NCBI GenBank assembly: GCA_001771365.1
Contig: METP01000046.1
Span: forward strand, 1 to 55,751
DNA from: a candidate division WOR-1 bacterium RIFCSPLOWO2_02_FULL_46_20
Lineage (GTDB): Bacteria; Margulisbacteria; WOR-1; O2-12-FULL-45-9
Direction of reading: 5' to 3'
DNA: 55,751 bases
Shown: in pieces, positions 8,218 to 18,586 of the stretch
Layout: every line of letters starts with the position of its first letter
Numbering within the stretch: the first letter of the stretch is position 1
The notes under the pieces: generated by a model
The model's input: the letters and a program-made list of their open reading frames with translations, nothing else
What the model was told of the DNA's origin: nothing
Databases searched by the model: none
Position numbers and translations under genes: made by a program

Positions 8218-9365
8218 GGCAGATTGTTGTTTTAATAATGCTCTTAAATTATTTGGTTGGCACCTCTTTGGCGAGTTTGCCATTACCCAAGGTTGAATTC
8301 GAAGATGCCGCGGTTTTAGATGTGGTGCGCATTCTGGCTAAGCAAGCAGGCCTAAATTTAGTTGTTAGTGGAAATGGCGGCTTGGATCAGACAAAACGGA
8401 CAACGTTGCATCTCAAAAATGTTACAGCTGAAGAAGCGTTAGAATACGTGTTAAAAACCAACGATATGACTTTTGAGAGGAAAGGAAGCGCCGTACTAGT
8501 GTCTATGTTGTTGCAGGATCCTGAGGCAAAAGGTGAGATTGAAACAATGAGTCTCAAGTATCTCTCAGCCGAGAAAATATCCTCCCTGCTGGCAAGAGTT
8601 CTCCCGGTACTAAAAACTAGTATGGGCGGCAGCGCCAACTCTATTGTCCTGAAAGGGCGAGGAGAGATGATTGATGAGGCAAGAAAACTTATCTCTTCGG
8701 TCGATTTGCCTATTCCTCAGATATTAATTGAATGTAAAGTTCTGGAAATCTCTGAATCAGACTCCATGCATTTGGGGCTTTCTTACGGTGAAGAGGCCGG
8801 GACTATTCAGTTTTTAACCGATAAAGATACCAGAAAAACCTCTGCAGTAAGTGACTTGCAGACAACCTTAAATGGCTTGATCAGCAATGGGCAAGCAAAA
8901 ATTGTCGCCAGCCCAAAAATCGCTACGCTTGATGATCACCAAGCAGTTCTTAATATTGGCAGTCGTATTCCTTATGCGGTTCCGGTCAGCAGTACATCAG
9001 GCAGTACTCAATGGACAGTTGAATATATCGAGGCAGGGGTTAAGCTGAAGATTACTCCCCGCCTTGGGGAGGCAGGCTATATTACGACTTCAATTCAGCC
9101 TGAAGTTTCTTCAGTGTCCGAATGGCGAACAACCGCCGCCGGAGATTTCCCCGTTATCAGCTCACGCAACGCCCAGGCAACACTGCGGGTGAAGGATGGG
9201 GAGACAATTGTGGTTGGTGGTTTAATGTCAGAATCCGAGAGAGAGAATGTTTCTCGCGTGCCGATTTTGGGCTATATTCCTTTAGCCGGGATATTGTTTC
9301 AAAATAAAACCATGGAGAAGGCGAAAACAGAGATAGTTTTTCTAATTACGCCGCATGTGATCTAA
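8214..9365 (+). CDS. Compact secretin (PilQ/GspD family)
   Basis: Secretins form the outer-membrane gate of type IV pilus and type II secretion systems. This 383-residue version has a signal peptide (about 1-20), an STN-like domain at about 25-95, one N1/NolW-like domain at about 100-165 (MSLKYLSAEKISSLLARVL) and a C-terminal secretin core at about 180-383 with VEYIEAGVKLKITPRL, the conserved VVGGL and VPILGYIPLAGILF, ending in EIVFLITPHVI. It is much shorter than PilQ or GspD, with fewer N domains. No other pilus gene apart from the PilP-like partner is in the window. Confidence 0.88.
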   Translation: MRQIVVLIMLLNYLVGTSLASLPLPKVEFEDAAVLDVVRILAKQAGLNLVVSGNGGLDQTKRTTLHLKNVTAEEALEYVLKTNDMTFERKGSAVLVSMLLQDPEAKGEIETMSLKYLSAEKISSLLARVLPVLKTSMGGSANSIVLKGRGEMIDEARKLISSVDLPIPQILIECKVLEISESDSMHLGLSYGEEAGTIQFLTDKDTRKTSAVSDLQTTLNGLISNGQAKIVASPKIATLDDHQAVLNIGSRIPYAVPVSSTSGSTQWTVEYIEAGVKLKITPRLGEAGYITTSIQPEVSSVSEWRTTAAGDFPVISSRNAQATLRVKDGETIVVGGLMSESERENVSRVPILGYIPLAGILFQNKTMEKAKTEIVFLITPHVI

Positions 9366-9374
9366 CCTGGAAGT

Positions 9375-10100
9375 TTAAAGGGGAACCAGCTTTACTCTCC
9401 CCAGCGCCCCCAACTGGTCGTCCTTGATAATTAAGACACCGTCCAAGCCCCTGATCTTTTTTGCCAATTGTAAACCATGATTAATATCTGTAATTTCTTT
9501 GACAACATTGCCGATGGCGGTTGCCGCGGCATCAGCCAAAGCCGCGCTTTTGGCGATTACGACCACGGCATCGGCTTTGCCAAAACTAAAAGAATGGCCC
9601 ACTGTTCCTGAGGAGGTGCAAACCGAAAAAGGTTCCTTTCTTGGGTCAAGCTCCAGAGCGATTTTTTCTGAAAAGGCTGAGCCCCCAGCGAAAATGCCGA
9701 CTTTGCGGGGTTGTTTAATTTTTAAAAGGATATCGCCGCCATTTTCAACGATTATTTCGTCGGTAAAAGCCAGTAGCTCTTTACCCACAAACTCAGCCAG
9801 GGCGCCGGCTACCGTTGCCATGGGGCCAACCTTAGCTATTTTGGCGGCGGCGCCCATTGCTTTGACAATTGGCGGAGCGTCACGACGAATTTTTAGCGGA
9901 GAATATGACTTGGCAAAGTTCTGGTCGGAGCCGATATACCTTTCGATGTCTGAGCGGTATTGCAAAACAAAGGCCAGGGCTTTGTCGTAAAGGTTTTTAT
10001 CGGACAGGATAAGCAGGTCGGTCTCTTGTTCGATAATTTCACACTTAATCAGGTTATCAGCCTTGACGTAGTTACGGTAAGCGCGTTCCTGATAAGCCAT
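9375..10100 (-). CDS. UPF0280 family protein
   Basis: A 241-residue protein matching the UPF0280 family, which shares the fold of the ApbE flavin transferase group. Characteristic stretches are APPIVKAMGAAAKIAKVGPM, ENGGDILLK and the TSSGTVGHSFSFGKADAVVV segment followed by ADAAATAIGN. The biochemical role is not established here. The start overlaps the hisB stop by one base (TAATG), making it the last gene of the slt-ruvB-hisB unit. Confidence 0.82.
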   Translation of the reverse strand: MAYQERAYRNYVKADNLIKCEIIEQETDLLILSDKNLYDKALAFVLQYRSDIERYIGSDQNFAKSYSPLKIRRDAPPIVKAMGAAAKIAKVGPMATVAGALAEFVGKELLAFTDEIIVENGGDILLKIKQPRKVGIFAGGSAFSEKIALELDPRKEPFSVCTSSGTVGHSFSFGKADAVVVIAKSAALADAAATAIGNVVKEITDINHGLQLAKKIRGLDGVLIIKDDQLGALGRVKLVPL

Positions 10101-10735
10101 TACAGCTTCCCCTTAGTCGACGGGACACCTTTTTTCCTTGGATTAATCTGGCAGGCTTTGGAGAGGGCAACACCAAAAGCTTTGAAGATCGATTCTATTT
10201 TATGATGAGTGTTTTTCCCCCGCTTGAGATCAATATGCAGGGTTATCCCTGATGTATAGACAAAAGATTCAAAAAATTCGCGCAGCATCTCGGCATCAAG
10301 AAATAATGTTACGCTCTTTCCTGTTTCAATGTCTCCGATAAATGAAACAAACTGTTTTACGAATCTCGCTTTAAATGTAAAATGTGGCCGGCCGGAAATA
10401 TCAACGGCCGCTTTAACTTCGGAGAGCGATTCATCCATGGGAACAACGGCGTGGCCATAGCGCTCGATTTTTTTCTTTGCACCCAAAGCTTTTTTAAACG
10501 CTTCTCCCAGGGTTAGCCCGGTATCTTCGACTAAATGATGCAGATCGACTTCGATGTCGCCCTTAGCGGTTAATTTTAAATCAAAAAGGCCATGTTTGGA
10601 AAAAAGTGTAAACATGTGGGCCAGAAAAGGAATAGGGTAATCAATTTTGCTTTTGCCGGATCCGTCAATAAGCAAGTCAATTTTAATGTCTGTTTCTTTG
10701 GTTCTGCGATTAATTTTTGCCTGCCTTTTTTTCAC
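10100..10735 (-). CDS. hisB: Imidazoleglycerol-phosphate dehydratase
   Basis: HisB dehydrates imidazoleglycerol phosphate in histidine synthesis. The 211-residue protein has the metal-binding signatures [34 protein letters not shown] and the C-terminal [15 protein letters not shown]. The normal first motif usually reads LDHML; here it is LAHMF. The GTG start overlaps the ruvB stop (GTGA). It is a lone histidine gene among recombination and cell-wall genes. A basic C-terminal tail ([13 protein letters not shown]) is slightly longer than usual. Confidence 0.93.
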   Translation of the reverse strand: MKKRQAKINRRTKETDIKIDLLIDGSGKSKIDYPIPFLAHMFTLFSKHGLFDLKLTAKGDIEVDLHHLVEDTGLTLGEAFKKALGAKKKIERYGHAVVPMDESLSEVKAAVDISGRPHFTFKARFVKQFVSFIGDIETGKSVTLFLDAEMLREFFESFVYTSGITLHIDLKRGKNTHHKIESIFKAFGVALSKACQINPRKKGVPSTKGKL

Positions 10736-11775
10736 TTTGACTCATCCTCGAATAGAACGGCTTGATTGCCGGTCTTTGATTGTTTTACTTTTATCCCCAG
10801 GTGTTCATATGCCGCCGCGGTGGCCATTCTCCCTCTTGGGGTTCTCTCGATAAAGCCAATTTGCAGCAGATATGGCTCATAAACATCTTCGATCCCTGTT
10901 GCTTCTTCGTGGATCGAGGCGGCTAAGGTGTCAACTCCGACCGGGCCGCCGGAAAATTTTTTGATAATTGATTCTAGTATCCGACGGTCGATTTTATCCA
11001 GGCCCAATTCGTCGACATCCAAGCTGGCGAGGGCATTTTTGGCAGTTGCTTCATCAATCTTTCCTTTGGCTTTGACCTGCGCGAAGTCGCGTACCCGGCG
11101 CAATAGCCGATTGGCAATCCTGGGGGTGCCTCGTGAACGCCGGGCGATCTCTTCAGCTCCGGAATTTTTAATTTCTATGTTTAGAATGTTGGCAGCATGC
11201 AGGATAATTTGTTTTATCTCTTTAGGATTGTAAAATTCCAGCCGGCTGATGATGCCAAAGCGATCGCGCAGGGGGGAAGAGAGGTGTCCGATACGAGTTG
11301 TGGCGCCGATCAGCGTAAATTTTGGCAAATCAAGACGAATTGACCTGGCGCTGGGGCCTTTACCGATGATAATATCTAATCCAAAATCTTCCATCGCAGG
11401 ATACAATACTTCTTCGACCACGCGATTCAAACGGTGAATTTCGTCGATAAAAAATACATCATTTGCCTGGAGATTAGTTAGAATTGCGGCGAGATCGCCC
11501 GGCCGTTCAATGGCTGGCCCCGAGGTGATTTTGCAGCTTACTCCCATTTCGTTAGCAATGATGTTTGCCAGAGTAGTCTTCCCCAGCCCTGGCGGACCAC
11601 AAAAAAGCAGGTGCTCCAGCTGTTCACCGCGACCTTTAACGGCGTTGATGTGAATGTTCAGGTTTTCTTTAATTTTTTCCTGGCCAATAAAATTTTTGAA
11701 GGTCTTTGGGCGCAGCCCTTCAAAAACTTTATCTTCGTCTCTACGCGCTAGTTCAATAATCCCTTCTTCAGCCAC
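10732..11775 (-). CDS. ruvB: Holliday junction branch migration helicase RuvB
   Basis: RuvB is the hexameric motor that works with RuvA on Holliday junctions. The 347-residue protein shows Walker [13 protein letters not shown], Walker [10 protein letters not shown], sensor motif LIGATTR, arginine finger region PLRDRFGI and the C-terminal winged-helix DNA-binding domain ending in [10 protein letters not shown]. Its start overlaps the end of the slt gene and its stop overlaps hisB. RuvA and RuvC are not in the window. Confidence 0.97.
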   Translation of the reverse strand: MAEEGIIELARRDEDKVFEGLRPKTFKNFIGQEKIKENLNIHINAVKGRGEQLEHLLFCGPPGLGKTTLANIIANEMGVSCKITSGPAIERPGDLAAILTNLQANDVFFIDEIHRLNRVVEEVLYPAMEDFGLDIIIGKGPSARSIRLDLPKFTLIGATTRIGHLSSPLRDRFGIISRLEFYNPKEIKQIILHAANILNIEIKNSGAEEIARRSRGTPRIANRLLRRVRDFAQVKAKGKIDEATAKNALASLDVDELGLDKIDRRILESIIKKFSGGPVGVDTLAASIHEEATGIEDVYEPYLLQIGFIERTPRGRMATAAAYEHLGIKVKQSKTGNQAVLFEDESK

Positions 11776-13801
11776 CGGAATACACTCTCTTGTAACCGTA
11801 ATAGCTCTTCATGACCTTTTTAACATAATTTCTGGTCTCAGAAATAGGGATATCTTCCACAAATTCGTCAAGGTCAAATTTATCATAATTATTGAGCCAT
11901 TTTTTCACCCTGACCGGGCCGCCATTGTATCCGGCTAGTGCCAGTGGGACGTTACCATCAAAACGCTTAATTAAACTGGCTAAATAGTAGGTTCCCATTT
12001 GAATATTAACACGAGGGTCATACATATTCCAGCGAGAGTAGCGCAGGCCAAGAGCATTGGAGATTATTTTACCTGTGCCGGGAATGATCTGCATCAACCC
12101 GTGAGCGGAAGAGTGGGAAAGCGCCCGCGATTGAAAACGGCTCTCTTCCCTGATAACTGCGTAAACCAGATGAGGGTCGAGACCGTTTTCTAAGGAATAT
12201 TTTTCAACATACTGCCAGAACCCGCGCGGGTAAGCAAAACTCCAAAGCTTGGGGTCCAGGCTGGCCAGTGAGTTGTCTTCCATGGCCGCATAGATTTCTT
12301 TTTCTGCGAAGTTGATCGGTTTGCTGAATTTCCCTTTCATAACATAGGCGTGGTATTGGGCCAGTCGGGCCATTTCTTTCTTAGCCGCGGGGGCCTTTTC
12401 TTCAATAAATGCGGCTTCTTCTATCGCCTCATCAGCCAGGTCAAGCGCTAAGAGCTCCTGATATTTACGTTCATGCTCTGATTCGCCGTTTGTGGTAATA
12501 GGCTTGTCAGGGATATCCGGGATGGCATGGGCTTTGATATTTAGTTTTTCGCGAGCCCGATAGGCATAATAGGAATGGTCATAATTCTTAATGGTTGTTT
12601 TGTAAGCCTCGATTGCTTCGGTGCTTTTGCCGAGTTTTTCCGCTGCTTTGCCCAGCCAAAAGTTTAAACGGTCAGCATCGTATTGGTTTGTAGCTTTTGC
12701 GGCCTCCTTAAAGTTGTCATAAGCCGCTGTATAATTATTCTGCTTATAGTAGGCATTGCCGATGAGCCAAAGGGTTTCATTGTAATAATCAGAGTTTGGA
12801 TAGGACTCGATTAGCCGGCGGCATGCCGTGAGGGCTGCGTCGGTGTGGTTTTTTCTTTTATGGTAATAGCCAAGATAATAATATGCGTCATCAGCGATGT
12901 GGCTTGTTGGATACATGGCAACTAATTTTTCCAGGGCGGCGATGGCTGAGGTAAAGGAGCTGTCTGCATAGCTGTAACTACGGCCCAAGTAGTACATGGC
13001 TTCCGGCTTTGAATCCTGGTCCAGGTTAATTACCTGCTTGAAGTAGCTAATGGCTTGGCTACTCTTCCCTTTTCTTAACAGGATTCTCCCGAGCATAAGA
13101 ATAGCGTCATCATGAAAAGAGCTTTTTTTGTAATATTTTTGCAGGCGGGTAAAATATTCCTTGGCTTTGGTAAAATTCCCAGCCATAAAATATTTAAGAC
13201 CCCAATTATAAACGCTGGCAGCTGGCGCTTCGTAACCGGCCAGTGAGGTTTCTTTGGCCAATTTATCAAGGCGCTCAAGTCCCTGTTCGGCAAAGTAGCT
13301 GTCGCCGTGTAAAAGGTTGAGGTTTTGGTAGGTGCTAATCGCCTGGGTGTTTTTCCCTTGTTTTTCCAGGTTTACACCTAAGAGATACCGGGCCTGTGGC
13401 GCCAAATCATGTTTTGGTTCCTCGGATAAAAATTGTTTTAGGAGTCTTTCGGCCTGCGGGTAGTTGTTTAAATCGTAATAGCATCTGGATTTTTCTATTA
13501 TTGCGCCTGGGATAAAGCGGCTGTTTGGGTAATAACGCAAGAGTATGTCGTAAACCTGGATAGCAAGCGCAGAATTATGTTTTTCCTGGTAAGACCGGGC
13601 AATGTAATAGTAACTGTAGTCTAAAAGAGGGAAAGAGGTGTCGTTAAGGCATAGTTTATAGCTCTCAATCGCCGCGTAATATTCTTTTTTTTGAAAGAGC
13701 TCATAGGCTTCTTTGAAGGCTGACCGTGCTTCTAACGTGGTCGAGAACGCAGGAAAAGCCTGCACCAATAGAAGAGAGAGTATTATCAGTGGTAGGCGCA
13801 T
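11768..13801 (-). CDS. Soluble lytic transglycosylase with TPR repeats
   Basis: A 677-residue secreted enzyme that would cleave peptidoglycan. It has a signal peptide ([20 protein letters not shown]), many TPR-like repeats at about 25-440, and a C-terminal SLT (GH23) domain at about 530-670 with catalytic glutamate in VIREESRFQ, then [10 protein letters not shown] and ALAGYNGGP. The start at 13801 is chosen because the signal peptide begins there and a TATAAT box lies seven bases upstream; a longer frame exists but overlaps the divergent promoter. It heads the ruvB-hisB-UPF0280 unit. Confidence 0.92.
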   Translation of the reverse strand: MRLPLIILSLLLVQAFPAFSTTLEARSAFKEAYELFQKKEYYAAIESYKLCLNDTSFPLLDYSYYYIARSYQEKHNSALAIQVYDILLRYYPNSRFIPGAIIEKSRCYYDLNNYPQAERLLKQFLSEEPKHDLAPQARYLLGVNLEKQGKNTQAISTYQNLNLLHGDSYFAEQGLERLDKLAKETSLAGYEAPAASVYNWGLKYFMAGNFTKAKEYFTRLQKYYKKSSFHDDAILMLGRILLRKGKSSQAISYFKQVINLDQDSKPEAMYYLGRSYSYADSSFTSAIAALEKLVAMYPTSHIADDAYYYLGYYHKRKNHTDAALTACRRLIESYPNSDYYNETLWLIGNAYYKQNNYTAAYDNFKEAAKATNQYDADRLNFWLGKAAEKLGKSTEAIEAYKTTIKNYDHSYYAYRAREKLNIKAHAIPDIPDKPITTNGESEHERKYQELLALDLADEAIEEAAFIEEKAPAAKKEMARLAQYHAYVMKGKFSKPINFAEKEIYAAMEDNSLASLDPKLWSFAYPRGFWQYVEKYSLENGLDPHLVYAVIREESRFQSRALSHSSAHGLMQIIPGTGKIISNALGLRYSRWNMYDPRVNIQMGTYYLASLIKRFDGNVPLALAGYNGGPVRVKKWLNNYDKFDLDEFVEDIPISETRNYVKKVMKSYYGYKRVYSGG

Positions 13802-13808
13802 GAATGTA

Positions 13809-13837
13809 ATTATAGCGCAGCTTGTTTTAGAATACAA
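13809..13837 (-). promoter_or_regulatory. slt promoter, leaderless
   Basis: Minus-strand TATAAT (13809-13814) lies seven bases before the ATG at 13801; a weak -35 box TTGTAT lies 17 bases upstream (13832-13837). The predicted transcript would start at the ATG. Confidence 0.55.
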
Positions 13838-13850
13838 TTTTGGCTATACT
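13822..13850 (+). promoter_or_regulatory. glgB promoter, near-leaderless
   Basis: TTGTTT (13822-13827), a 17-base spacer and TATACT (13845-13850) end nine bases before the GTG at 13860. It overlaps the divergent slt promoter, and it supports the GTG start that includes the membrane segments of GlgB. Confidence 0.55.
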
Positions 13851-13859
13851 TATTATCCG

Positions 13860-16082
13860 GTGAACAAATTCGTGCTACTCAAAACTATTATCAAAGGTGC
13901 TTCCTTATTTGTTTTTTGTGCCTCGTTTGTTTTACTGTTGGATGGCATGTTTTTTTTTCGACTGGCTGCGCCTTCTCTCAAGCAGGTGCTAGATCAACAG
14001 CATTTGTCGTCACAACATCTTCGTTCAATGTTTCCCGCTTGGCTGGCTATGCTGGCAGTATCTTTTTCTTTCTTCTCGGGGGTTCAGCTTTATGAAACAT
14101 TTAAGGGTCGAAAAAATAGCCCCAAATTATTTTCGGACGTGGCACAAACAGTCCGGAAACCAAAAGTGATCCACGGTTCGTCCTTGCTGACGGAGTATGA
14201 TGTTTTTCTATTTAAGGAAGGGAACCACTCCAGGCTCCAGGACAAGCTGGGCGCGCATTTGTTGACAGTTGACGGCCAACCTGGAGTGTATTTTGCTGTT
14301 TGGGCGCCAAACGCGGAAAAAGTTTCTCTGGTCGGCGATTTCAACTACTGGAACCCTGAAACTCATCTGCTGGCGCCGCGCTGGGATGATTCAGGTATCT
14401 GGGAAGGTTTTATCCCCGAGCTTAAGGATCATTCGCTTTACAAATATCATATTACTTCCAAATATAATGGTTCTCGGATCGAAAAAGGTGATCCCTATGC
14501 CTTTTTCTGGGAAATCGCGCCGCGCACGGCCTCTATAGTTTGGTCGCTGGATTATCAGTGGGGGGATGATGCGTGGATGCGCCAAAGGCGCCAGGCAAAT
14601 GCTTTGAACGCGCCGATATCAGTTTATGAGGTTCATATAGGTTCGTGGCGAAGGGTGCCGGAGGAGGGAGACCGTTCCCTCAATTATCGGGAAATGGCCC
14701 ATCATCTGGCAGATTATTGCAAGCAGACGGGATTTACCCATGTTGAGTTCCTTCCGGTTATGGAGCATCCATTCTATGGTTCCTGGGGATATCAGACCAC
14801 AGGTTATTTTGCGCCAACCAGCCGCTATGGCACACCGCAGGATTTTATGTACCTGGTCGACCATCTGCATCAAAACGGCATTGGTGTGATCCTGGACTGG
14901 GTGCCTTCGCATTTTCCATCCGACCAACACGGCCTGGCATATTTTGACGGCACCCATCTTTATGAACATGAAGATCCTAAACAAGGTTTCCACCCCGACT
15001 GGAAGAGTTGTATTTTTAATTATGGCCGCAACGAGGTTAAAGGCTTCCTGATTAGTAGTGCCCTGTTTTGGTTGGAGAAATATCACATCGACTGTATCAG
15101 AATTGATGCCGTTGCCTCCATGATCTACTTGGACTATTCCAGGAAAGAAGGGGAATGGATCCCCAATGAACATGGTGAGCGGGAGAATCTGGAAGCCATG
15201 CGCTTCCTGCAGCGGCTCAATAAGGTTGTTTATAGTGAACAACCGGACGTACAAACTATTGCCGAGGAATCAACTGCCTGGCCCATGGTAACACGGCCAA
15301 TTGATATGGGTGGGCTGGGTTTTGGCCTTAAATGGAACATGGGTTGGATGCATGACACGCTCAAGTATATTTCCCAGGACCCGATCTTTCGCAGGTATCA
15401 CCAGGATCAATTATCTTTCAGTCTCTGGTACGCTTTTTTTGAGAACTTCATGCTTTCTTTGTCTCATGATGAAGTGGTCCATGGCAAAGGTTCAATGTTT
15501 GGCAAGATGCCGGGCGACGATTGGCAAAAATTCGCTAACCTGCGGCTGCTTTATGGTTACATGTTTGGTCATCCCGGCAAGAAACTGCTTTTCATGGGCT
15601 GTGAATTTGGTCAGTGGAAAGAATGGTCCCATGAAGAAAGCCTGGAATGGCACGCGCTCAATTTTGACCCGCACCAGCAGCTGCTGCGCTGGGTCAGCGA
15701 CCTGAATTATCTGTATCGGGCTGAGCCGTCTCTTTTTGAAAATGACTTTTGCCAGGACGGCTTTGAATGGATTGACTTCGGCGACCACCAAAACAGTGTC
15801 ATCAGTTTTATTCGCAAAGGGCGCTCCAATGGTGATATCATGTTGGTGGTTTGTAATTTTACTCCAGTGCCCCGAATAAATTACCGGGTTGGTGTGCCGG
15901 CTGATGGTTTCTGGCAGGAAAAGCTGAATAGCGATGCCAGGGAATATGGCGGCAGTGGCTTGGGCAACTTTGGTGGTTTTGCGGCCGATTCGGTGCCAGC
16001 GCACGGCAGGCCTTTTTCTCTAAATTTAACGCTCCCACCGCTGGGAGTTGTTTTTTTTAAGAGTTCAGTAAGCAAAAGATGA
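13860..16082 (+). CDS. glgB: 1,4-alpha-glucan branching enzyme with N-terminal membrane anchor
   Basis: GlgB (GH13) makes alpha-1,6 branches in glycogen. In this 740-residue protein, residues from about 107 onward match GlgB: the CBM48-like domain ([23 protein letters not shown]), then the catalytic barrel with nucleophile D416 (RIDAVAS), acid/base E469 (IAEEST) and D537 ([12 protein letters not shown]). The first 106 residues are unusual and hold two hydrophobic segments at about 13-33 and 58-78. A GTG start is chosen since the promoter lies just upstream; a longer upstream frame overlaps slt. The gene overlaps the next by four bases. Confidence 0.9.
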   Translation: MNKFVLLKTIIKGASLFVFCASFVLLLDGMFFFRLAAPSLKQVLDQQHLSSQHLRSMFPAWLAMLAVSFSFFSGVQLYETFKGRKNSPKLFSDVAQTVRKPKVIHGSSLLTEYDVFLFKEGNHSRLQDKLGAHLLTVDGQPGVYFAVWAPNAEKVSLVGDFNYWNPETHLLAPRWDDSGIWEGFIPELKDHSLYKYHITSKYNGSRIEKGDPYAFFWEIAPRTASIVWSLDYQWGDDAWMRQRRQANALNAPISVYEVHIGSWRRVPEEGDRSLNYREMAHHLADYCKQTGFTHVEFLPVMEHPFYGSWGYQTTGYFAPTSRYGTPQDFMYLVDHLHQNGIGVILDWVPSHFPSDQHGLAYFDGTHLYEHEDPKQGFHPDWKSCIFNYGRNEVKGFLISSALFWLEKYHIDCIRIDAVASMIYLDYSRKEGEWIPNEHGERENLEAMRFLQRLNKVVYSEQPDVQTIAEESTAWPMVTRPIDMGGLGFGLKWNMGWMHDTLKYISQDPIFRRYHQDQLSFSLWYAFFENFMLSLSHDEVVHGKGSMFGKMPGDDWQKFANLRLLYGYMFGHPGKKLLFMGCEFGQWKEWSHEESLEWHALNFDPHQQLLRWVSDLNYLYRAEPSLFENDFCQDGFEWIDFGDHQNSVISFIRKGRSNGDIMLVVCNFTPVPRINYRVGVPADGFWQEKLNSDAREYGGSGLGNFGGFAADSVPAHGRPFSLNLTLPPLGVVFFKSSVSKR

Positions 16083-18586
16083 AGGCGGCAATATTAGCGG
16101 GTGGATTAGGCACCAGGCTTCACCCTTTAACAGTTGATCTTCCCAAGCCAATGATGCCCATGGCCAATCGGCCGATCATGAGCTATTTAATGGAGCTTTT
16201 GGCCAGGCATGGTTTTGCTGACCTTTGCGTTTTGCTTTATCACCAACCAGAAGTGATCAAGGATCATTTTAAAGACGGGGGAGAATTTGGCGTAACCATA
16301 AAATATGTTGAAGCCACTAAGGATTTTGGCACGGCTGGCGCGATCAGGCTTGCTTATCCTAATCTTAAGGAGCCGCTGCTGGTTATTAGCGCCGATTTGA
16401 TCACTGACATTAATCTGGCCGCGGCGCTAGATTTTCACCGGCAAAAAAAATCTCTGGCCACGATGGTGCTAACCAGAGTACAAAATCCGCTTCCCTATGG
16501 CATTGTTATTACTGATGATGAAGGGCGCATAAAAAAGTTTCTGGAAAAACCAACCCCGAGCGAAGTCTTCTCTGACACGATCAATGCGGGTATTTACGTG
16601 CTGGAACCCAAAGCGGTTGCTCGTATCCCGGCGCAGAAACAGTTTGATTTCAGTTGTGACTTTTTTCCGGCCCTGCTAAAAGAGCAGCAAATTATTTACG
16701 GCTATGTGGCCGAGGGATATTGGAAAGATATCGGCAAGATAGAAGAGTATCGTCAAGCCCATTATGATTTGCTTAATGGCCAAGTTAAGGTTAACCTCGA
16801 AGGGAATAGATATAAGCAAAGCAGGTTCATTGTTGGTGACAATGTTCAGCTTCCTGGTTCGGTGGTGTTGGAGGGGGTAGGGATGATTGGCGATAACACG
16901 CTTGTTGGCGAAAATGTGATTTTAATGGATACGATTATTGGCAGCGATTGTAAGATTGCCAGGGATAGCGAATTAAGGGCAACCATTGTCTGGCGCGGGA
17001 CAGATATTGGTCCGGAAGCCAGGTTGGAAAAAGCCATCGTTTGTAATGACGTCAAAATTGGCTCTTTGGTTTATATTCAGGAAGGAGCGGTAGTCGGTGG
17101 TGAAACAGAGATTGGCTGCGAAGCGGTTATTTATCCCTTTATCAAGGTTTGGCCACGCAAAGTGATTGAGGAAAAATCGAGAGTTTCCCGTTCGGTTATC
17201 TGGCGGGAGCGCTGGACCAGATCAATTTTTGGCCAGCACGGCGTAACCGGTCTATGCAATGTTGAGATTACGCCGCAGTTTGCCGTGGCGCTGGGTGCGG
17301 CCTATGGCTCGGTTGTGGGTAAGGGGAGCATTATTTCCTGTAGCCGGGACAGCCACAAAGCCTCACGTATGATCTTTCAGGCCCTGATCTCCGGCGTTTT
17401 AGCCACGGGGGTTAATCTCTCTGACTTGGAAATGGTCCCTATTCCAGTTAACCGTTTTGAGGTGCGCTCGCTCAAGTCAAAAGGGGGATTTCATGTTCGG
17501 AAATCGCCTTTTGATACGGAGGTCATCGACATAAAATTCTTTGATGAGCGAGGTTTGGACATTAGCTCGGCGGTTGAGAAAAAAATCGAGCGTAATTTTT
17601 TTGGCGAAGATTTTGTCCGAAGCAATGTCAAAACGGTCGGCGAATTAACTTTTCCCATCCATAAAGTGACCGAGGAGTACCGGACAAGGCTTTTAGCGTG
17701 TTTGGATACCCGGGCGGTTGCCGGCTCAAAAATAAAATTGGCCATTGATTATGCTTATGGCTCCGCCGCGCAGCTTTTTCCTTCAATTCTAGGAGAATTA
17801 GGATTGAAGGTTGTTTCTCTTGACGCTTACATTGATGAAACTAAAATAACCAAGGACCGGAAAACTTTTGAAAAATCCTGGAGCCAAATGACCCAGATAG
17901 TAAAAAATCTGAATATTGGTCTTGGGGTTGTCATGGATACCGGTTCAGAAAAGATTTTTCTCTGCGACGAAAAAGGCAGGATGATCGATGGCAGCCAAGC
18001 GCTGGCCATGATGGCTCTGTTGACCTTGAAATTGAACAAGCATGCGATTATTGCCGTACCGGTCAAAGAATCCAAAGCTATTGATGAATTGGCGCGCCAA
18101 TACAAGGGTAAGGTTATTAGGACCGGCAACAGCCCTCGGGCTATGATGGAAGTTGCTGAGTCTGGACAGGCGATTTTTCTGGGAGAGAGTCAGGGCGGGT
18201 TTATTTTTCCTGATTTCATGCCGTGCTTTGACGGAATGTATTCGGTTTGTAAACTGGTTGAATTTTTGGCCAGAGCGAAGGTACGGCTTTCCGATCTGGT
18301 GGCGGAACTGCCTGTTATTAGGCTGGTTAGCCTGGATATTCCTTGTTCCCAGGAAAAAATGGGTTTGGTGATGCGCTTTGCAATTGAGCAAGCCAGGAAA
18401 ACCGAAAAAATAGAAATGATTGACGGCCTTAAGTTTTGGCAGGGCGACGACTGGATATTGGTCTTGCCGGATACCACGCGGCCGGAGATCCATTTGTCTG
18501 CTGAAGCCGCGACTGAAAAACGCGCGCGTTTGCTTTTGGCTAAGTACCAAAAAATGATTGAATCGATTAAGGAGGGAAAAATATGA
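16079..18586 (+). CDS. Sugar nucleotidyltransferase fused to a degenerate phosphohexomutase
   Basis: An 835-residue fusion. Residues 1-230 are a nucleotidyltransferase ([27 protein letters not shown]) that would make an NDP-sugar from a sugar 1-phosphate. Residues about 240-370 are left-handed beta-helix hexapeptide repeats. Residues about 380-830 resemble phosphomannomutase/phosphoglucomutase, but the catalytic TASHNP loop is HVRKSP (472-477) and the metal loop DGDADR is DTGSEK (620-625), so mutase activity is unlikely. The architecture matches proteins usually annotated mannose-1-phosphate guanylyltransferase. Lying between glgB and glgA, it may supply ADP- or GDP-glucose; the sugar is not proven. 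Confidence 0.87.
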   Translation: MKAAILAGGLGTRLHPLTVDLPKPMMPMANRPIMSYLMELLARHGFADLCVLLYHQPEVIKDHFKDGGEFGVTIKYVEATKDFGTAGAIRLAYPNLKEPLLVISADLITDINLAAALDFHRQKKSLATMVLTRVQNPLPYGIVITDDEGRIKKFLEKPTPSEVFSDTINAGIYVLEPKAVARIPAQKQFDFSCDFFPALLKEQQIIYGYVAEGYWKDIGKIEEYRQAHYDLLNGQVKVNLEGNRYKQSRFIVGDNVQLPGSVVLEGVGMIGDNTLVGENVILMDTIIGSDCKIARDSELRATIVWRGTDIGPEARLEKAIVCNDVKIGSLVYIQEGAVVGGETEIGCEAVIYPFIKVWPRKVIEEKSRVSRSVIWRERWTRSIFGQHGVTGLCNVEITPQFAVALGAAYGSVVGKGSIISCSRDSHKASRMIFQALISGVLATGVNLSDLEMVPIPVNRFEVRSLKSKGGFHVRKSPFDTEVIDIKFFDERGLDISSAVEKKIERNFFGEDFVRSNVKTVGELTFPIHKVTEEYRTRLLACLDTRAVAGSKIKLAIDYAYGSAAQLFPSILGELGLKVVSLDAYIDETKITKDRKTFEKSWSQMTQIVKNLNIGLGVVMDTGSEKIFLCDEKGRMIDGSQALAMMALLTLKLNKHAIIAVPVKESKAIDELARQYKGKVIRTGNSPRAMMEVAESGQAIFLGESQGGFIFPDFMPCFDGMYSVCKLVEFLARAKVRLSDLVAELPVIRLVSLDIPCSQEKMGLVMRFAIEQARKTEKIEMIDGLKFWQGDDWILVLPDTTRPEIHLSAEAATEKRARLLLAKYQKMIESIKEGKI

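Noticed and set aside
13713-13859. Longer glgB start at an upstream ATG
   Set aside because: It would run through the slt signal peptide and both promoters; the GTG at 13860 fits the promoter.
15492-16004. 170-codon minus-strand frame within glgB
   Set aside because: It is a shadow of the well-supported GlgB coding frame.
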